A stretch of 14,852 bases of DNA from JBLHKW01 sp047618565. GTDB taxonomy: Bacteria > Planctomycetota > UBA1135 > GCA-002686595. This document shows, piece after piece, positions 1 through 7,400 of this stretch (positions are counted from its first letter, which is position 1; each line of letters opens with the position of its first letter). The notes under the pieces are model-generated. The model was not told where the DNA came from, ran no database searches, and saw only the letters and a program-made list of their open reading frames with translations. The stretch spans positions 1-14,852 of the forward strand of contig JBLHKW010000132.1 of NCBI GenBank assembly GCA_047618565.1, written 5' to 3'. Made by a program: the position numbers and the translations under genes.

Positions 1-128
1 CCCGGAGGCGACCCTTACGGGTCGTCGAGGATGCCAACGCGCGAGAAGTGCCGCCAGAAGCCGAATCGACGGCGAAGCCGGCCGGTCGTCGCGTTTGGGC
101 CGCGTCTTCATGAATTATTCGGGCTAGC
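1..128 (-). repeat. Edge copy (A) of a dispersed non-coding repeat
   Basis: Read on the minus strand from 128, this begins GCTAGCCCG and passes an AT-rich patch (AATAATTCATGAA). It then carries CTGGCGGC (57-50), GTTG (38-35), TCCTC (31-27) and a hairpin CGACCC-ttac-GGGTCG (9-24). The same landmarks in the same order occur on the plus strand at the right edge (14741-14852): GCTAAC-AGCCCG, CTGGCGGC, GTTG, TCCTC, then a small hairpin of different sequence. The head also resembles the palindromic element at 7471-7506. The TAG stop of the adjacent minus-strand gene lies inside the GCTAGC head, itself in a small hairpin CGGGC-tagc-GCCCG (120-133). The copy appears to run off the window. The similarity is patchy and was aligned by eye, so family membership is an inference. 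Confidence 0.45.
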
Positions 129-2220
129 GCCCGCGACGTTTGATTCCGACCCGCGCCTGGTGCGCGTGGGCGGGCTGCACATCATCACTCTGCAGGGTGA
201 TCTTGTAGCCATCCTCGGTGACCATGGTGACCCGGTCGCCTTCGCGGTCCAGCTGGAAACCCACGAAGATGCCACCGGCGGTCCTGACCCGGATTTCCTC
301 CAGGCCGGCCGTCGGCGTACCGCCGACGTCGAGAGCAGCAAGACGGTCGGCATCGATGTGCTCGATGCGCTCGAGGGAATCACCCCGGAACGCCATGCGT
401 CCGATGCCTGTGTTGAGCCAGACGGTGCCCTTGCCCATGGCGAACAGGTGGCCTTCGAAGCCCTCACCGTTGATGTGCAGGATGCGCACGGCACCGATGC
501 GCGGGGTCAGGATGCGCTCCGGATAATCGAGCGCGTGCATCGGGATGTTGACGCCAGCCCAGTGCTTGTCGAGCGTCCGACGCGCGGCACCCTGGCCGGG
601 AAGACGAGCCTGGAGCGTGAACAACGGGTCCTGCTCGATCCGGCGCGGATCCAGGTCGGACGTGTCCTCATCGTCGCCGTTGAACACGACCGTGTCGAGC
701 GGGGCCTCGGCCGCCACCAGCTCCCCGGGTACACCGGGCTGAGGCTGACCGGCCTGGTCGAGCGGCTCGAAGTCGGACGCGGGCATGGGTCCGGTTGCGC
801 CCGCGAGAGTCTCCCAGCCACCGATCGTCGCCACGAAGAACGGAATCTCGAGGGTCGGTTCGATCGACGCGTAGTGTCCCGCGCGCGGCACGTAGGTCAC
901 GCCCGGCGTGCTGGCCTTGGCGCTCAGACGCCACTCGTTGTACTGGTCCAGAACCGAACGGTCGGCACTCACCAGGCGCTGGCCCAGGGCGAGCCAGCGC
1001 GGCACGGGCAGGGCCTCAGCGCTCGCGCCCGGTTGTCCGAGCAGCGGCGGACCGGCGACGGCGGCCTGGCTCGCATCCTCGGGCATTACGACCTCCAGTG
1101 CATCGAAGCCCGGGGGCGCCTCGAACAGGCTCTCGGGACCCGTCTGGACCAGCGGACGATCGCCCATCAGGGCGTCGAACGCGAGCAGGACGGAACGTGC
1201 TTCACTGGCTTCTTGTTCGGTGGGTGCTGCCCATGGGTACGAGTCCCCGTCGAGCTCGGATGGCTCCGACGCGGCTGCACCCGCGTCGCCGTTCGTGCGC
1301 GGGGCGAGGTTCGAGAACCAGCGACGCTCACCGCCGACCTGCTGGGCCGACGGATCGGGGCTGACCGCGATACGCTCGGGCGCGCCGGCGCCGCCAGTCG
1401 GGCGCAGGCCATCGCGCGGCACACTCTCGACGGGCTGTTCGAGGGGCGGGTTCTGGAGCGCGGTGCGCTCCATTTCGAGCGGCTGGGTGATCGGCTGGTC
1501 GAGCTCACCATGGTGGCTGAGCACCTGCCACAGGACCGCACCGCCAGCGACCACGCCGACGGCGATCAGCGAGCGCATGACCTTGCGCCCGACGGCTGAA
1601 CTCGCGGGCTCGGGGTCCACGAAGGACGCCTGCAGCGGACTCTGCGCCGCGTCTGCGGGCTGCTCCGGCGAGCCGGGAGCGAAGGGTGCTCCGACCGCCT
1701 GTTCATCGAGGCTCATCAGCCAGTTGGGGTCCGCAGCACCCGCCGCCGGATCCGCTCCGGGCATCGGAGCCTGGATCGAGCCGGGAACCGGCTGGCCAGG
1801 TTGCGGTGCAACCGGCTGACCCATGGGCTGCTGGCCCGGGGTGATCCACTGGGGCGCCTGGCCCTGGCCTGTCGGGTCACCGGCAGGGGCACCACCTGGC
1901 ACCTGGCCCTGTTGAGCTGCTTCGTTGAGCAACCAGGTTGTCCGGGAGGTATCCGGCGCCTGGGCGTCACCCGGCATGGCGTAGGGGTCCACGGCACCGG
2001 GAACGGCGCCGGGGGCGCCCTTCGCGAGGTCGTTGAGACCAAGGAAGTCCGTCGCCTCATCGCTGGGTGCCCAGCCGAAGCCTTCGACCTCACTGGGTCC
2101 CGTCACACGCGCGTTATCCGCGGGACGGTTGGTGGGCAACGGGTTGGGCTGATTGGCAAGGGAACCCGCCTCGTTCTCGAGGGGGTCCTGCTCGTCGGGC
2201 TGGTTTTTCTCGTCCGCCAT
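124..2220 (-). CDS. Uncharacterised single-pass membrane protein with disordered Pro/Gln-rich N-terminus and C-terminal beta repeats
   Basis: I do not recognise the family of this 698-residue protein. Residues 1-210 are low-complexity, rich in Pro, Gln, Gly and Ala, with short islands such as FGWAPSDEATDFLGL (48-62), WLLNE (96-100) and NWLMSLDEQ (166-174). A basic residue pair and one hydrophobic helix follow (about 213-232, VMRSLIAVGVVAGGAVLWQV). No signal peptide precedes it, so the acidic N-terminus is probably cytoplasmic and residues 235-698 periplasmic. The middle is again Pro/Ala-rich. The C-terminus holds two similar beta-rich units, about 577-620 (VRILHINGEGFEGHL, then GRMAFRGDSLERIE) and 642-682 (IRVRTAGGIFVGFQL, then GYKITLQSDDVQPA). 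Their V-R-x-x-x-G-x-x-x-G pattern and closing I/L-x-x-D resemble Sm-like barrels, but this is not a family assignment. The ATG at 2220 has no evident Shine-Dalgarno. The gene lies 217 bp downstream of selB on the same strand. Confidence 0.8.
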   Translation of the reverse strand: MADEKNQPDEQDPLENEAGSLANQPNPLPTNRPADNARVTGPSEVEGFGWAPSDEATDFLGLNDLAKGAPGAVPGAVDPYAMPGDAQAPDTSRTTWLLNEAAQQGQVPGGAPAGDPTGQGQAPQWITPGQQPMGQPVAPQPGQPVPGSIQAPMPGADPAAGAADPNWLMSLDEQAVGAPFAPGSPEQPADAAQSPLQASFVDPEPASSAVGRKVMRSLIAVGVVAGGAVLWQVLSHHGELDQPITQPLEMERTALQNPPLEQPVESVPRDGLRPTGGAGAPERIAVSPDPSAQQVGGERRWFSNLAPRTNGDAGAAASEPSELDGDSYPWAAPTEQEASEARSVLLAFDALMGDRPLVQTGPESLFEAPPGFDALEVVMPEDASQAAVAGPPLLGQPGASAEALPVPRWLALGQRLVSADRSVLDQYNEWRLSAKASTPGVTYVPRAGHYASIEPTLEIPFFVATIGGWETLAGATGPMPASDFEPLDQAGQPQPGVPGELVAAEAPLDTVVFNGDDEDTSDLDPRRIEQDPLFTLQARLPGQGAARRTLDKHWAGVNIPMHALDYPERILTPRIGAVRILHINGEGFEGHLFAMGKGTVWLNTGIGRMAFRGDSLERIEHIDADRLAALDVGGTPTAGLEEIRVRTAGGIFVGFQLDREGDRVTMVTEDGYKITLQSDDVQPAHAHQARVGIKRRGR

Positions 2221-2326
2221 CGTGCGTATCGTTCGGGACCGCTGTAGTTGGATTGGGGAACCACCACACGCGTCAGAGGACGCGCGAGGGTCTGATTCCC
2301 TATCGGCCGACGGGTGCCCGGACCCG

Positions 2327-2406
2327 AGGGTTTCGGAGGATTCGTCAGGGCAGCGCCCCTTAATTCAGGGCAGCGCCCCCTTGATTAGGGTTTCGGGACC
2401 AGCCAG
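2327..2406. repeat. Four imperfect 20-bp tandem units between selB and the downstream gene
   Basis: Units begin with AGGG exactly 20 bp apart, at 2327, 2347, 2367 and 2387. The two central units are nearly identical (AGGGCAGCGCCCCTTAATTC and AGGGCAGCGCCCCCTTGATT). The outer two share AGGGTTTCGG. Each central unit can form a small GGGC-agc-GCCC hairpin. The array sits upstream of the start at 2220 and downstream of the selB stop, so it could influence either transcript. No function can be read from the sequence. Confidence 0.6.
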
Positions 2407-2407
2407 A

Positions 2408-2431
2408 GGGGCCCCAAAGGCCTGCGGCCCC
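2408..2431 (-). terminator. Possible hairpin after selB, without T-tract
   Basis: GGGGCC at 2408-2413 pairs with GGCCCC at 2426-2431 around a 12-nt loop, starting about 7 nt past the selB stop codon. It lacks the run of Ts expected of an intrinsic terminator, so it may only protect the 3' end or be a chance feature of GC-rich DNA. Confidence 0.25.
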
Positions 2432-2437
2432 GGGACC

Positions 2438-4384
2438 TCAGCGGCGCTTGAGGACCCTGTGACCCGCCTGGCGCAGGGTCACCCCACTGGCATCGAAGTA
2501 CTCGAGCAGCGGGATCAGGTACTTGCGCGAGGTCCCCAGACGATCGCGCAGCTCGGGGATCTCGAGCTGACCATTCGCCTCGCAGTTCTCGATCACCGCG
2601 CGGCGCGCCTCGTCTATACACTCCCGTTCGAAGTGCACGTCCCCGCCGATGCGCACCACCTGCCCCTCGTCGACGAGGTAATGCAGCAGCGCGCGCAGAC
2701 GGGCTTCATCGAAATCTGGAGCGATCAGATCCGCCAGCGCGGGGGGCTGAAAACGCGCCACGCGCAACAGCTCCAGGACGCGCCGAGCCTGGGCGCCGGT
2801 CTCGTCGTCGAGAGCCACGGTGCGCCCCTTCACGCGCACGCCGCCACCGGCCTCCAGGGTCAACTCATCCCGGCGCGCGGCCTCGTCCAGGAGCATCGTC
2901 AGAAAAGCCGCATCGTGCTTCATGGCACTGCGCAGGTCGCGCACATCGATACGACCGCGCAGGGGATTCGCCTCGAACCAGGTCCCGATCGTCCCGTGCA
3001 GCTCGCGCAGGCTCGACTCGAGGACGTGCCCGTGGATCCACTTCGGGTTGCCCGCGGGCCCGACCCTCGCGATCGTCCCGCCGCTGACGAGCGTGTCGAG
3101 CAAGCCGCGCACCTCGGCGCGCTCGAGCTTGACCTTGTAGGCCAGGTCTTCGATTGGCAGCCAGCGCTCGGCCGCGCGCGCGAGGTGGGACTCCAGCAAG
3201 CCGCTCACCGAGGAGAGGCTGTCCGCCTGGCGCCCGAGCTCCTCGATCACGAAGGACTTGAAGCGCTTGAGCCTGTAGCGGCTCTCCTCCACGACCACCC
3301 CACCGCCGAGGGTGATGGCCGGCGAGGCCAGACGCACGACGAAGCGGTCACCCGGGGCGCACACGACAGGTTGTTCGAGCCGCAGCTGCACGAGTGCCTC
3401 GGCGCCCGGTTCGATCTCCTCCATGTCGAGCACGATCAGCTCGCCGATGGCCTCCGAGGTGCCGGTGTGCAGGCGCACGTGGGTGCGGTTCTTGATCGGC
3501 CAGTCGAGGCCGGTGATGGCGCGCAAGCGCGCCCCCACCATCTGCACCGGCCTGAAGAAGCCGGGACTGGCGACCACGTGGCCGCGCTCGACCGTCTTGT
3601 GATCCACGTCGGCGAGATTGATGGCGGTCGAGTGCCCGGCGCGCGCCTCGTCCGTCTTGGAATGGTAGGCCTGGATGCCGCGCACCTTGCCGCGCTGGCC
3701 GCCGGGCGCGACCTCGAGCACATCCCCCACCTTCACGCGACCGGAGACCGGGATGCCGGTGACGATCGTGCCAAAGCCGCGCGCGCTGAAGACGCGCTGA
3801 ACGGGCATGCGAAACACGCCCTCCGCGGAGCGCGGTTCGAGACTCGCCGACAGCTCGGCCAGCTGCGCCTTTATGGCGTCCACACCCTGGCCCGTGGTCG
3901 CCGAGACGGGCAGGATCGCACAGCCCTCGAGGAAGGTGCCCTCGATCGCATCGCGCACGTCCTCCTCGGCCAGAAGCGCCATCTCCTCGTCCACCAGGTC
4001 GACCTTGGAGAGCGCCACGAACCCACGGCGCACCCCCAGCAGGTCCATGATCGAGAGGTGCTCGCGCGTCTGGGGCATGACCCCGTCGTCGGCGGCCACG
4101 ACCAGCATGACCAGATCGATCCCGCTCGCGCCGGCGACCATGTTCTTGATGAAGCGCTCGTGGCCGGGCACATCCACGATCCCGACCTGCCGGCCGTCCG
4201 GTAGTTCAAAGCACGCAAAGCCCAGATCGATCGTCATCCCGCGCTCGCGCTCCTCCTTCAGACGATCGGGATCCGTCCCGGTCAGCGCCTGAACGAGCGT
4301 GGACTTCCCGTGGTCGATGTGGCCCGCCGTGCCCACGACGATGGGAACGATCGGAGCGGAGGTGGCAGAGGATTGGGTGTCCAA
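2438..4384 (-). CDS. selB: Selenocysteine-specific translation elongation factor SelB
   Basis: SelB is a GTPase that delivers Sec-tRNA(Sec) to the ribosome at UGA codons followed by a SECIS hairpin. From the chosen start the protein has 648 residues, normal for the family. The GTPase motifs are intact: GHIDHGKS (21-28), RERGMTID (46-53), DVPGHE (71-76) and SKVD (126-129). EF-Tu-like beta-barrel domains follow (for example FSARGFGTIVTGIPVSGRVK). The C-terminal half is winged-helix repeats that bind SECIS RNA, ending in the signature TSRKYLIPLLEYFDASGVT. The frame stays open to an ATG at 4615, but that would overlap the divergent radical SAM gene. I chose the TTG at 4384 (LDTQSSATSAPIVPIVVGTAGHID) because it leaves a short normal lead-in to the P-loop. 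TTG 4390 and ATG 4474 are alternatives. selA, selC and selD are not in the window. Confidence 0.93.
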   Translation of the reverse strand: MDTQSSATSAPIVPIVVGTAGHIDHGKSTLVQALTGTDPDRLKEERERGMTIDLGFACFELPDGRQVGIVDVPGHERFIKNMVAGASGIDLVMLVVAADDGVMPQTREHLSIMDLLGVRRGFVALSKVDLVDEEMALLAEEDVRDAIEGTFLEGCAILPVSATTGQGVDAIKAQLAELSASLEPRSAEGVFRMPVQRVFSARGFGTIVTGIPVSGRVKVGDVLEVAPGGQRGKVRGIQAYHSKTDEARAGHSTAINLADVDHKTVERGHVVASPGFFRPVQMVGARLRAITGLDWPIKNRTHVRLHTGTSEAIGELIVLDMEEIEPGAEALVQLRLEQPVVCAPGDRFVVRLASPAITLGGGVVVEESRYRLKRFKSFVIEELGRQADSLSSVSGLLESHLARAAERWLPIEDLAYKVKLERAEVRGLLDTLVSGGTIARVGPAGNPKWIHGHVLESSLRELHGTIGTWFEANPLRGRIDVRDLRSAMKHDAAFLTMLLDEAARRDELTLEAGGGVRVKGRTVALDDETGAQARRVLELLRVARFQPPALADLIAPDFDEARLRALLHYLVDEGQVVRIGGDVHFERECIDEARRAVIENCEANGQLEIPELRDRLGTSRKYLIPLLEYFDASGVTLRQAGHRVLKRR

Positions 4385-4472
4385 GGGCAAAGCGTCCGGA
4401 AACGGACCGAAAGGATAGCCGTTCCCGCTAAGATTGCGACGCTGGCCGGACCGCGAGTCTGGCCGCGCGCAC
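4385..4472. promoter_or_regulatory. Divergent intergenic region between selB and the radical SAM gene
   Basis: This 88-bp gap separates the likely start codons of two divergent genes, so promoters for both should lie in or near it. It is the least GC-rich part of the neighbourhood (AGGATAGCC, CTAAGATTGC). A weak minus-strand -10-like TATCCT is present near 4416-4421, but I see no good -35 partner. The call rests mainly on gene arrangement. Confidence 0.3.
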
Positions 4473-5459
4473 ATGAGCACGCCCCCCGACCTACCGTTTC
4501 GCACCCTGGCCCCCTGGCTGCGCCGCAGCTTCGGCCGCGAGGTGCACCGCATCGCCCTGGACGCTGGCTCGACCTGCCCCAACCGGGACGGGACCAAGGG
4601 CATCGGTGGATGCACCTACTGCGACGTCGAGGGATCGGGAACGGCCGCTCTGCGCACGGGCCTGGAGCTCGAAGAGCAGCTCCAGAAGGGCCTGCGACGG
4701 ATCGCCCGGCGCGGGCCCAATGTGGGTGCGATCGCCTACTTCCAGTCCTACACGAACACCTACGTCGAGTCCGGTCGCCTGGAGGACCTGCTCACGATCC
4801 TCGAGCCCTACATCGGCGAGCCGGTGGTCGCCGTGAGCATCGCGACCCGACCCGACTGCCTCCCGGACGCTGCGCTCGACACCCTGGAGCAGCTCGCGGA
4901 ACGGGTCCCGGTCTGGGTCGAGCTGGGCCTCGAGAGCGCCTCGGACCAGGTGCTGCTGGACATCAACCGGCTGCACACGCTGGCTGAGTTCGAGGACGCG
5001 GTGGAGCGCGCGCGCGGGCGCGGCATCTCGACCGTCGGGCACGCCATTCTGGGCCTACCCGGCGATGGGCGCGCGGGCGCCCGGCGAACGGCCGAAGCCC
5101 TGGCGCGCAGCGGCGTCGAGGGGGTCAAGGTGCACCACCTGATGGTGCTCAAGCGCACGCAGATGGCGGCCCAGTGGCGCCAGGGCGAGCTGGACGTCCT
5201 GGATGCAGAAACCTACGTGAGCTGGCTGGCGGACTTCGTCGAGCGCCTGGGCCCCGACCAGGTGCTGCACCGCATCACGGGCGACTCCCCGCAGGAGAAG
5301 CTGCTCGCTCCGATCTGGAGCATCCACAAGAACCAGATCCGGGAGGAGCTGGCCCGTGAGCTGCGACAGCGCGGGAGCCAACAGGGCCACCTGGCCGCCT
5401 CCGCGCGGGAGAAACTTGACTCGACATCCCATGTCGGTGACCCTCACCAGCGCCCCTGA
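4473..5459 (+). CDS. Radical SAM protein, YhcC/TIGR01212 family
   Basis: The 328-residue protein is a probable [4Fe-4S]/S-adenosylmethionine enzyme of the YhcC type, whose substrate is not established. The cluster-binding cysteines are C35, C47 and C50 in CPNRDGTKGIGGCTYC, a CX11CX2C arrangement typical of this family rather than the classical CX3CX2C. Other family hallmarks are FQSYTNTY (90-97), SIATRPDC (122-129), WVELGLESA (148-156), GHAILGLPGD (189-198), VKVHHLMVLKRTQMA (218-232) and HRITGDSP (266-273). The ATG at 4473 was chosen because it immediately precedes the conserved N-terminus; an upstream in-frame TTG at 4434 is less likely. It is divergent from selB. The next gene is 35 bp downstream on the same strand, so they may be co-transcribed, but no functional link is visible. 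Confidence 0.9.
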   Translation: MSTPPDLPFRTLAPWLRRSFGREVHRIALDAGSTCPNRDGTKGIGGCTYCDVEGSGTAALRTGLELEEQLQKGLRRIARRGPNVGAIAYFQSYTNTYVESGRLEDLLTILEPYIGEPVVAVSIATRPDCLPDAALDTLEQLAERVPVWVELGLESASDQVLLDINRLHTLAEFEDAVERARGRGISTVGHAILGLPGDGRAGARRTAEALARSGVEGVKVHHLMVLKRTQMAAQWRQGELDVLDAETYVSWLADFVERLGPDQVLHRITGDSPQEKLLAPIWSIHKNQIREELARELRQRGSQQGHLAASAREKLDSTSHVGDPHQRP

Positions 5460-5494
5460 CCGACCTCCGAGCGATTGCCCCACCTCCCGACCCT

Positions 5495-6550
5495 ATGAGT
5501 GTACGAGACACATTGCTTGGCGCGCTGACGCTGGCTGCCTGCTCCGGCGCCGGCCTGGCCCAGGAACACGCCGATTACGAACTGTACCGCCTGGCACCCG
5601 GCTACGGCTGGCGCGATGACCACGCGAGCAGTACGGGTCCGGTCGGCACGACTCCGCTGCTCGTTCAGAAGGGCCGGTGGCGCTTCTCCGCGCGCATCGA
5701 GAGCCACGAATACGACGGCCTGGGAGATCGCACCGATGACATCACCAGCGCCCACGCCTTCGCCACCAAGGGCTACAGCTTCGTCCCCACCAGTCAGACG
5801 AGTCAGACGACTCGCTTCGAGGTGGGCTACGGTGTGAGCGACGACCTGACGCTCGGGATCGAGGTGCCCTACCTCGACAAGCAGATGGACAACGTGACCA
5901 GCACGGGCGGGACGTTTCGCACGGAGTCCAAGGGCATCGGCGACGTTCGGCTCTGGGCCCACAACAAGTGGCTACGCTGGGGCTCGGAACAGGCCGTCTG
6001 GAGCGTGGCGTTCAACATCCCCACCGGCTCGTTCGACGAGACCGATGTGCGGCCGGGAGCCGCCGGCCCGGTGGTACTGCCCTATTCCATGCAGCTCGGC
6101 TCCGGTACCTACGACATCACCCCGATGGCCTCGTGGAGCGGGTACGAAGACCGCTGGTCCTGGGGCGGATCCCTGCAGCACACCTGGCGCCTCGGTGGAC
6201 CGAACGACAGACGCTACGAACTCGGGACCTACCGCGCCGCGAGCCTCTGGGCCGGTCGCGAGCTGACCAAGTCGCTGATCGGTAACTTCGGCATCCGCTG
6301 GTCGCGCCAGGCCGATATCCACGGCCAGGACCCGGCCCTGAATCCCGCGCTCTCGCCGTCGGAGCACCCCAATCAGCAAAAGGCCAAGCGCCTCGACTTC
6401 ACGACCGGGCTGACGTTCTATCAGCCCAAAGGAAGACTGACGGGCCTGCGCCTCGGTCTGGAGATCGGCTTCCCGATCTACCAGAAACTGCGTGGTCCCC
6501 AGCTGAGCACCGACTACTTCACGACGCTCGGGCTGCGCTGGTCCTTCTGA
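5495..6550 (+). CDS. Secreted outer-membrane beta-barrel protein (MetA-pathway/transporter-like)
   Basis: The 351-residue protein starts with an export signal (LLGALTLAACSGAGLA). The body alternates short amphipathic strands rich in aromatic residues (RWRFSARIESHEYDGLGDR, TTRFEVGYGVSDDLTLGIEV, AVWSVAFNIPTGSF). It ends TTLGLRWSF, with the terminal Phe typical of BamA-inserted barrels. This resembles the broad group annotated as MetA-pathway-of-phenol-degradation or transporter-like porins, but neither substrate nor role can be deduced. The signal is ambiguous: LAAC at 13-16 fits a lipobox, while GLA (20-22) fits signal peptidase I cleavage. The barrel architecture favours the latter. A 9-bp tandem duplication (5792-5809) encodes SQTSQT. 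There is no clear Shine-Dalgarno. The gene lies 35 bp after the radical SAM gene and converges on the zinc-ribbon gene. Confidence 0.75.
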   Translation: MSVRDTLLGALTLAACSGAGLAQEHADYELYRLAPGYGWRDDHASSTGPVGTTPLLVQKGRWRFSARIESHEYDGLGDRTDDITSAHAFATKGYSFVPTSQTSQTTRFEVGYGVSDDLTLGIEVPYLDKQMDNVTSTGGTFRTESKGIGDVRLWAHNKWLRWGSEQAVWSVAFNIPTGSFDETDVRPGAAGPVVLPYSMQLGSGTYDITPMASWSGYEDRWSWGGSLQHTWRLGGPNDRRYELGTYRAASLWAGRELTKSLIGNFGIRWSRQADIHGQDPALNPALSPSEHPNQQKAKRLDFTTGLTFYQPKGRLTGLRLGLEIGFPIYQKLRGPQLSTDYFTTLGLRWSF

Positions 6551-6592
6551 CCGCGCGCGGTCACCACGGCGCCACCAGACCGACGATCGGTC
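6550..6592. terminator. Possible bidirectional terminator hairpins between convergent genes
   Basis: Only 40 bp separate the two convergent stop codons. The gap holds the perfect palindrome ACCGCGCGCGGT (6550-6561) and a hairpin GACCG-acgat-CGGTC (6578-6592). Neither is followed by a T-run in either direction, so factor-independent termination is doubtful. The position makes a shared 3'-end role plausible. Confidence 0.3.
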
Positions 6593-7298
6593 AGCTCGGG
6601 TAAAGGATGCGGTGGCAGGACGGGCACTGCACCAGCTCGACACCGCGCGCCAGACGCACGGCGACATTCTTCGGGATCTCCACGAAGCAAGCCTGACAGA
6701 TCTGACCACTGAGCGGAGCCATGGCCTCGCCCTCGCGCATACCCAGGATGCGCCGATAGAGAGCCAGGTGTTCGGCCGACACGGCGCTCGAACGGCCTTC
6801 GGCAAGCACCGCGCGCAGATCGGTCAGGCGCGTGCCCGCATCCGCGAGCTCGCTCTCCACGTTGGCCTGGAACTCCGCAAAGACGGTGCGCGTCTCCTCG
6901 AGCGCCGCGCTGCGGGTCTCGATGTCCTTCTCGAGATCCTCGGACTCGCCGACCATCACGAGCCCGTCCTCTTCGGCTCGACTGACGGTGCGTTTCAGGG
7001 TCCGGATTTCGTGCTCGTATGCGGCCAGCATGGCGGCATCGATCCGATTTCCCGTCGCCTCGCCCTCGAGCTTGCGAATGCGCTGGCGCTGCTGGACCGT
7101 GATGTCTTCGATCTCCTTGATGCGCCCACGCACCTCGCGCAACTCGACGTTGCGCCGGTCCAGCGCCTGTGCGGCCTCGCCGAATTCCGCCTGGCGCTTC
7201 TCGAGCTCCAGTGGAAGTCGTTTCACTTCCGCCTCCACGCGGAAGATCTTCCGGTCTGTTTCCTGGAGCCCTAGGAGGGCTTGCAAGGTGTCCTGCAT
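6591..7298 (-). CDS. Coiled-coil protein with C4 zinc ribbon (zf-RING_7/PF02591 type)
   Basis: The 235-residue protein has a long helical hairpin (about 5-165, heptad-rich, Glu/Arg/Leu-dominated) followed by a C-terminal zinc ribbon. The zinc ligands are C201/C204 (CQAC) and C225/C228 (CPSC), embedded in SGQICQACFVEI and VELVQCPSCHRILYP. This order and length match the PF02591 family, which includes Helicobacter FlgZ (HP0958) and chlamydial CT398/CdsZ; both contact sigma-54 and export-machinery components. Most other members have no known role, so no specific function is claimed here. The ATG at 7298 starts directly at the conserved MQDTLQALLGLQETD segment. The gene lies downstream of rpoD, behind a strong terminator, and probably has its own promoter. 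Confidence 0.85.
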   Translation of the reverse strand: MQDTLQALLGLQETDRKIFRVEAEVKRLPLELEKRQAEFGEAAQALDRRNVELREVRGRIKEIEDITVQQRQRIRKLEGEATGNRIDAAMLAAYEHEIRTLKRTVSRAEEDGLVMVGESEDLEKDIETRSAALEETRTVFAEFQANVESELADAGTRLTDLRAVLAEGRSSAVSAEHLALYRRILGMREGEAMAPLSGQICQACFVEIPKNVAVRLARGVELVQCPSCHRILYPS

Positions 7299-7340
7299 AC
7301 GTTGTCGCCTGGCCGAATCGCTTGAGAGCTGGGGGCGACA

Positions 7341-7368
7341 AGAGTAGCGCCCAGGCCCGCGCGTACAA
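7341..7368 (-). promoter_or_regulatory. Putative sigma-70 promoter for the zinc-ribbon gene
   Basis: On the minus strand TTGTAC (7368-7363) and TACTCT (7346-7341) are separated by 16 bp and lie about 43-70 bp upstream of the ATG. A terminator immediately upstream makes an independent promoter necessary. The -10 match is only partial, and this was found by eye. Confidence 0.35.
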
Positions 7369-7400
7369 GGGTCCAGGGGTCAGGTCGGATAGGGCTGGGC

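Noticed and set aside
31..1599. Plus-strand open frame of about 520 codons opposite the large membrane protein
   Set aside because: The minus frame has ordered features (disordered region, one membrane helix, beta repeats). The plus translation is Arg/Gly/Leu-rich with no domain logic, so it is taken as a shadow. Because the minus gene is itself uncharacterised, this is slightly less certain than for the other shadows.
2327..2406. CRISPR-like array
   Set aside because: The units are contiguous 20-mers with no unique spacers, and there are only four of them. No cas gene is present.
2153..4204. Long plus-strand open frame opposite selB
   Set aside because: It is antisense to an unmistakable SelB sequence. 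Its translation is rich in His, Arg, Asp and Leu with no family motif, as expected when GC-rich codons are read from the other strand.
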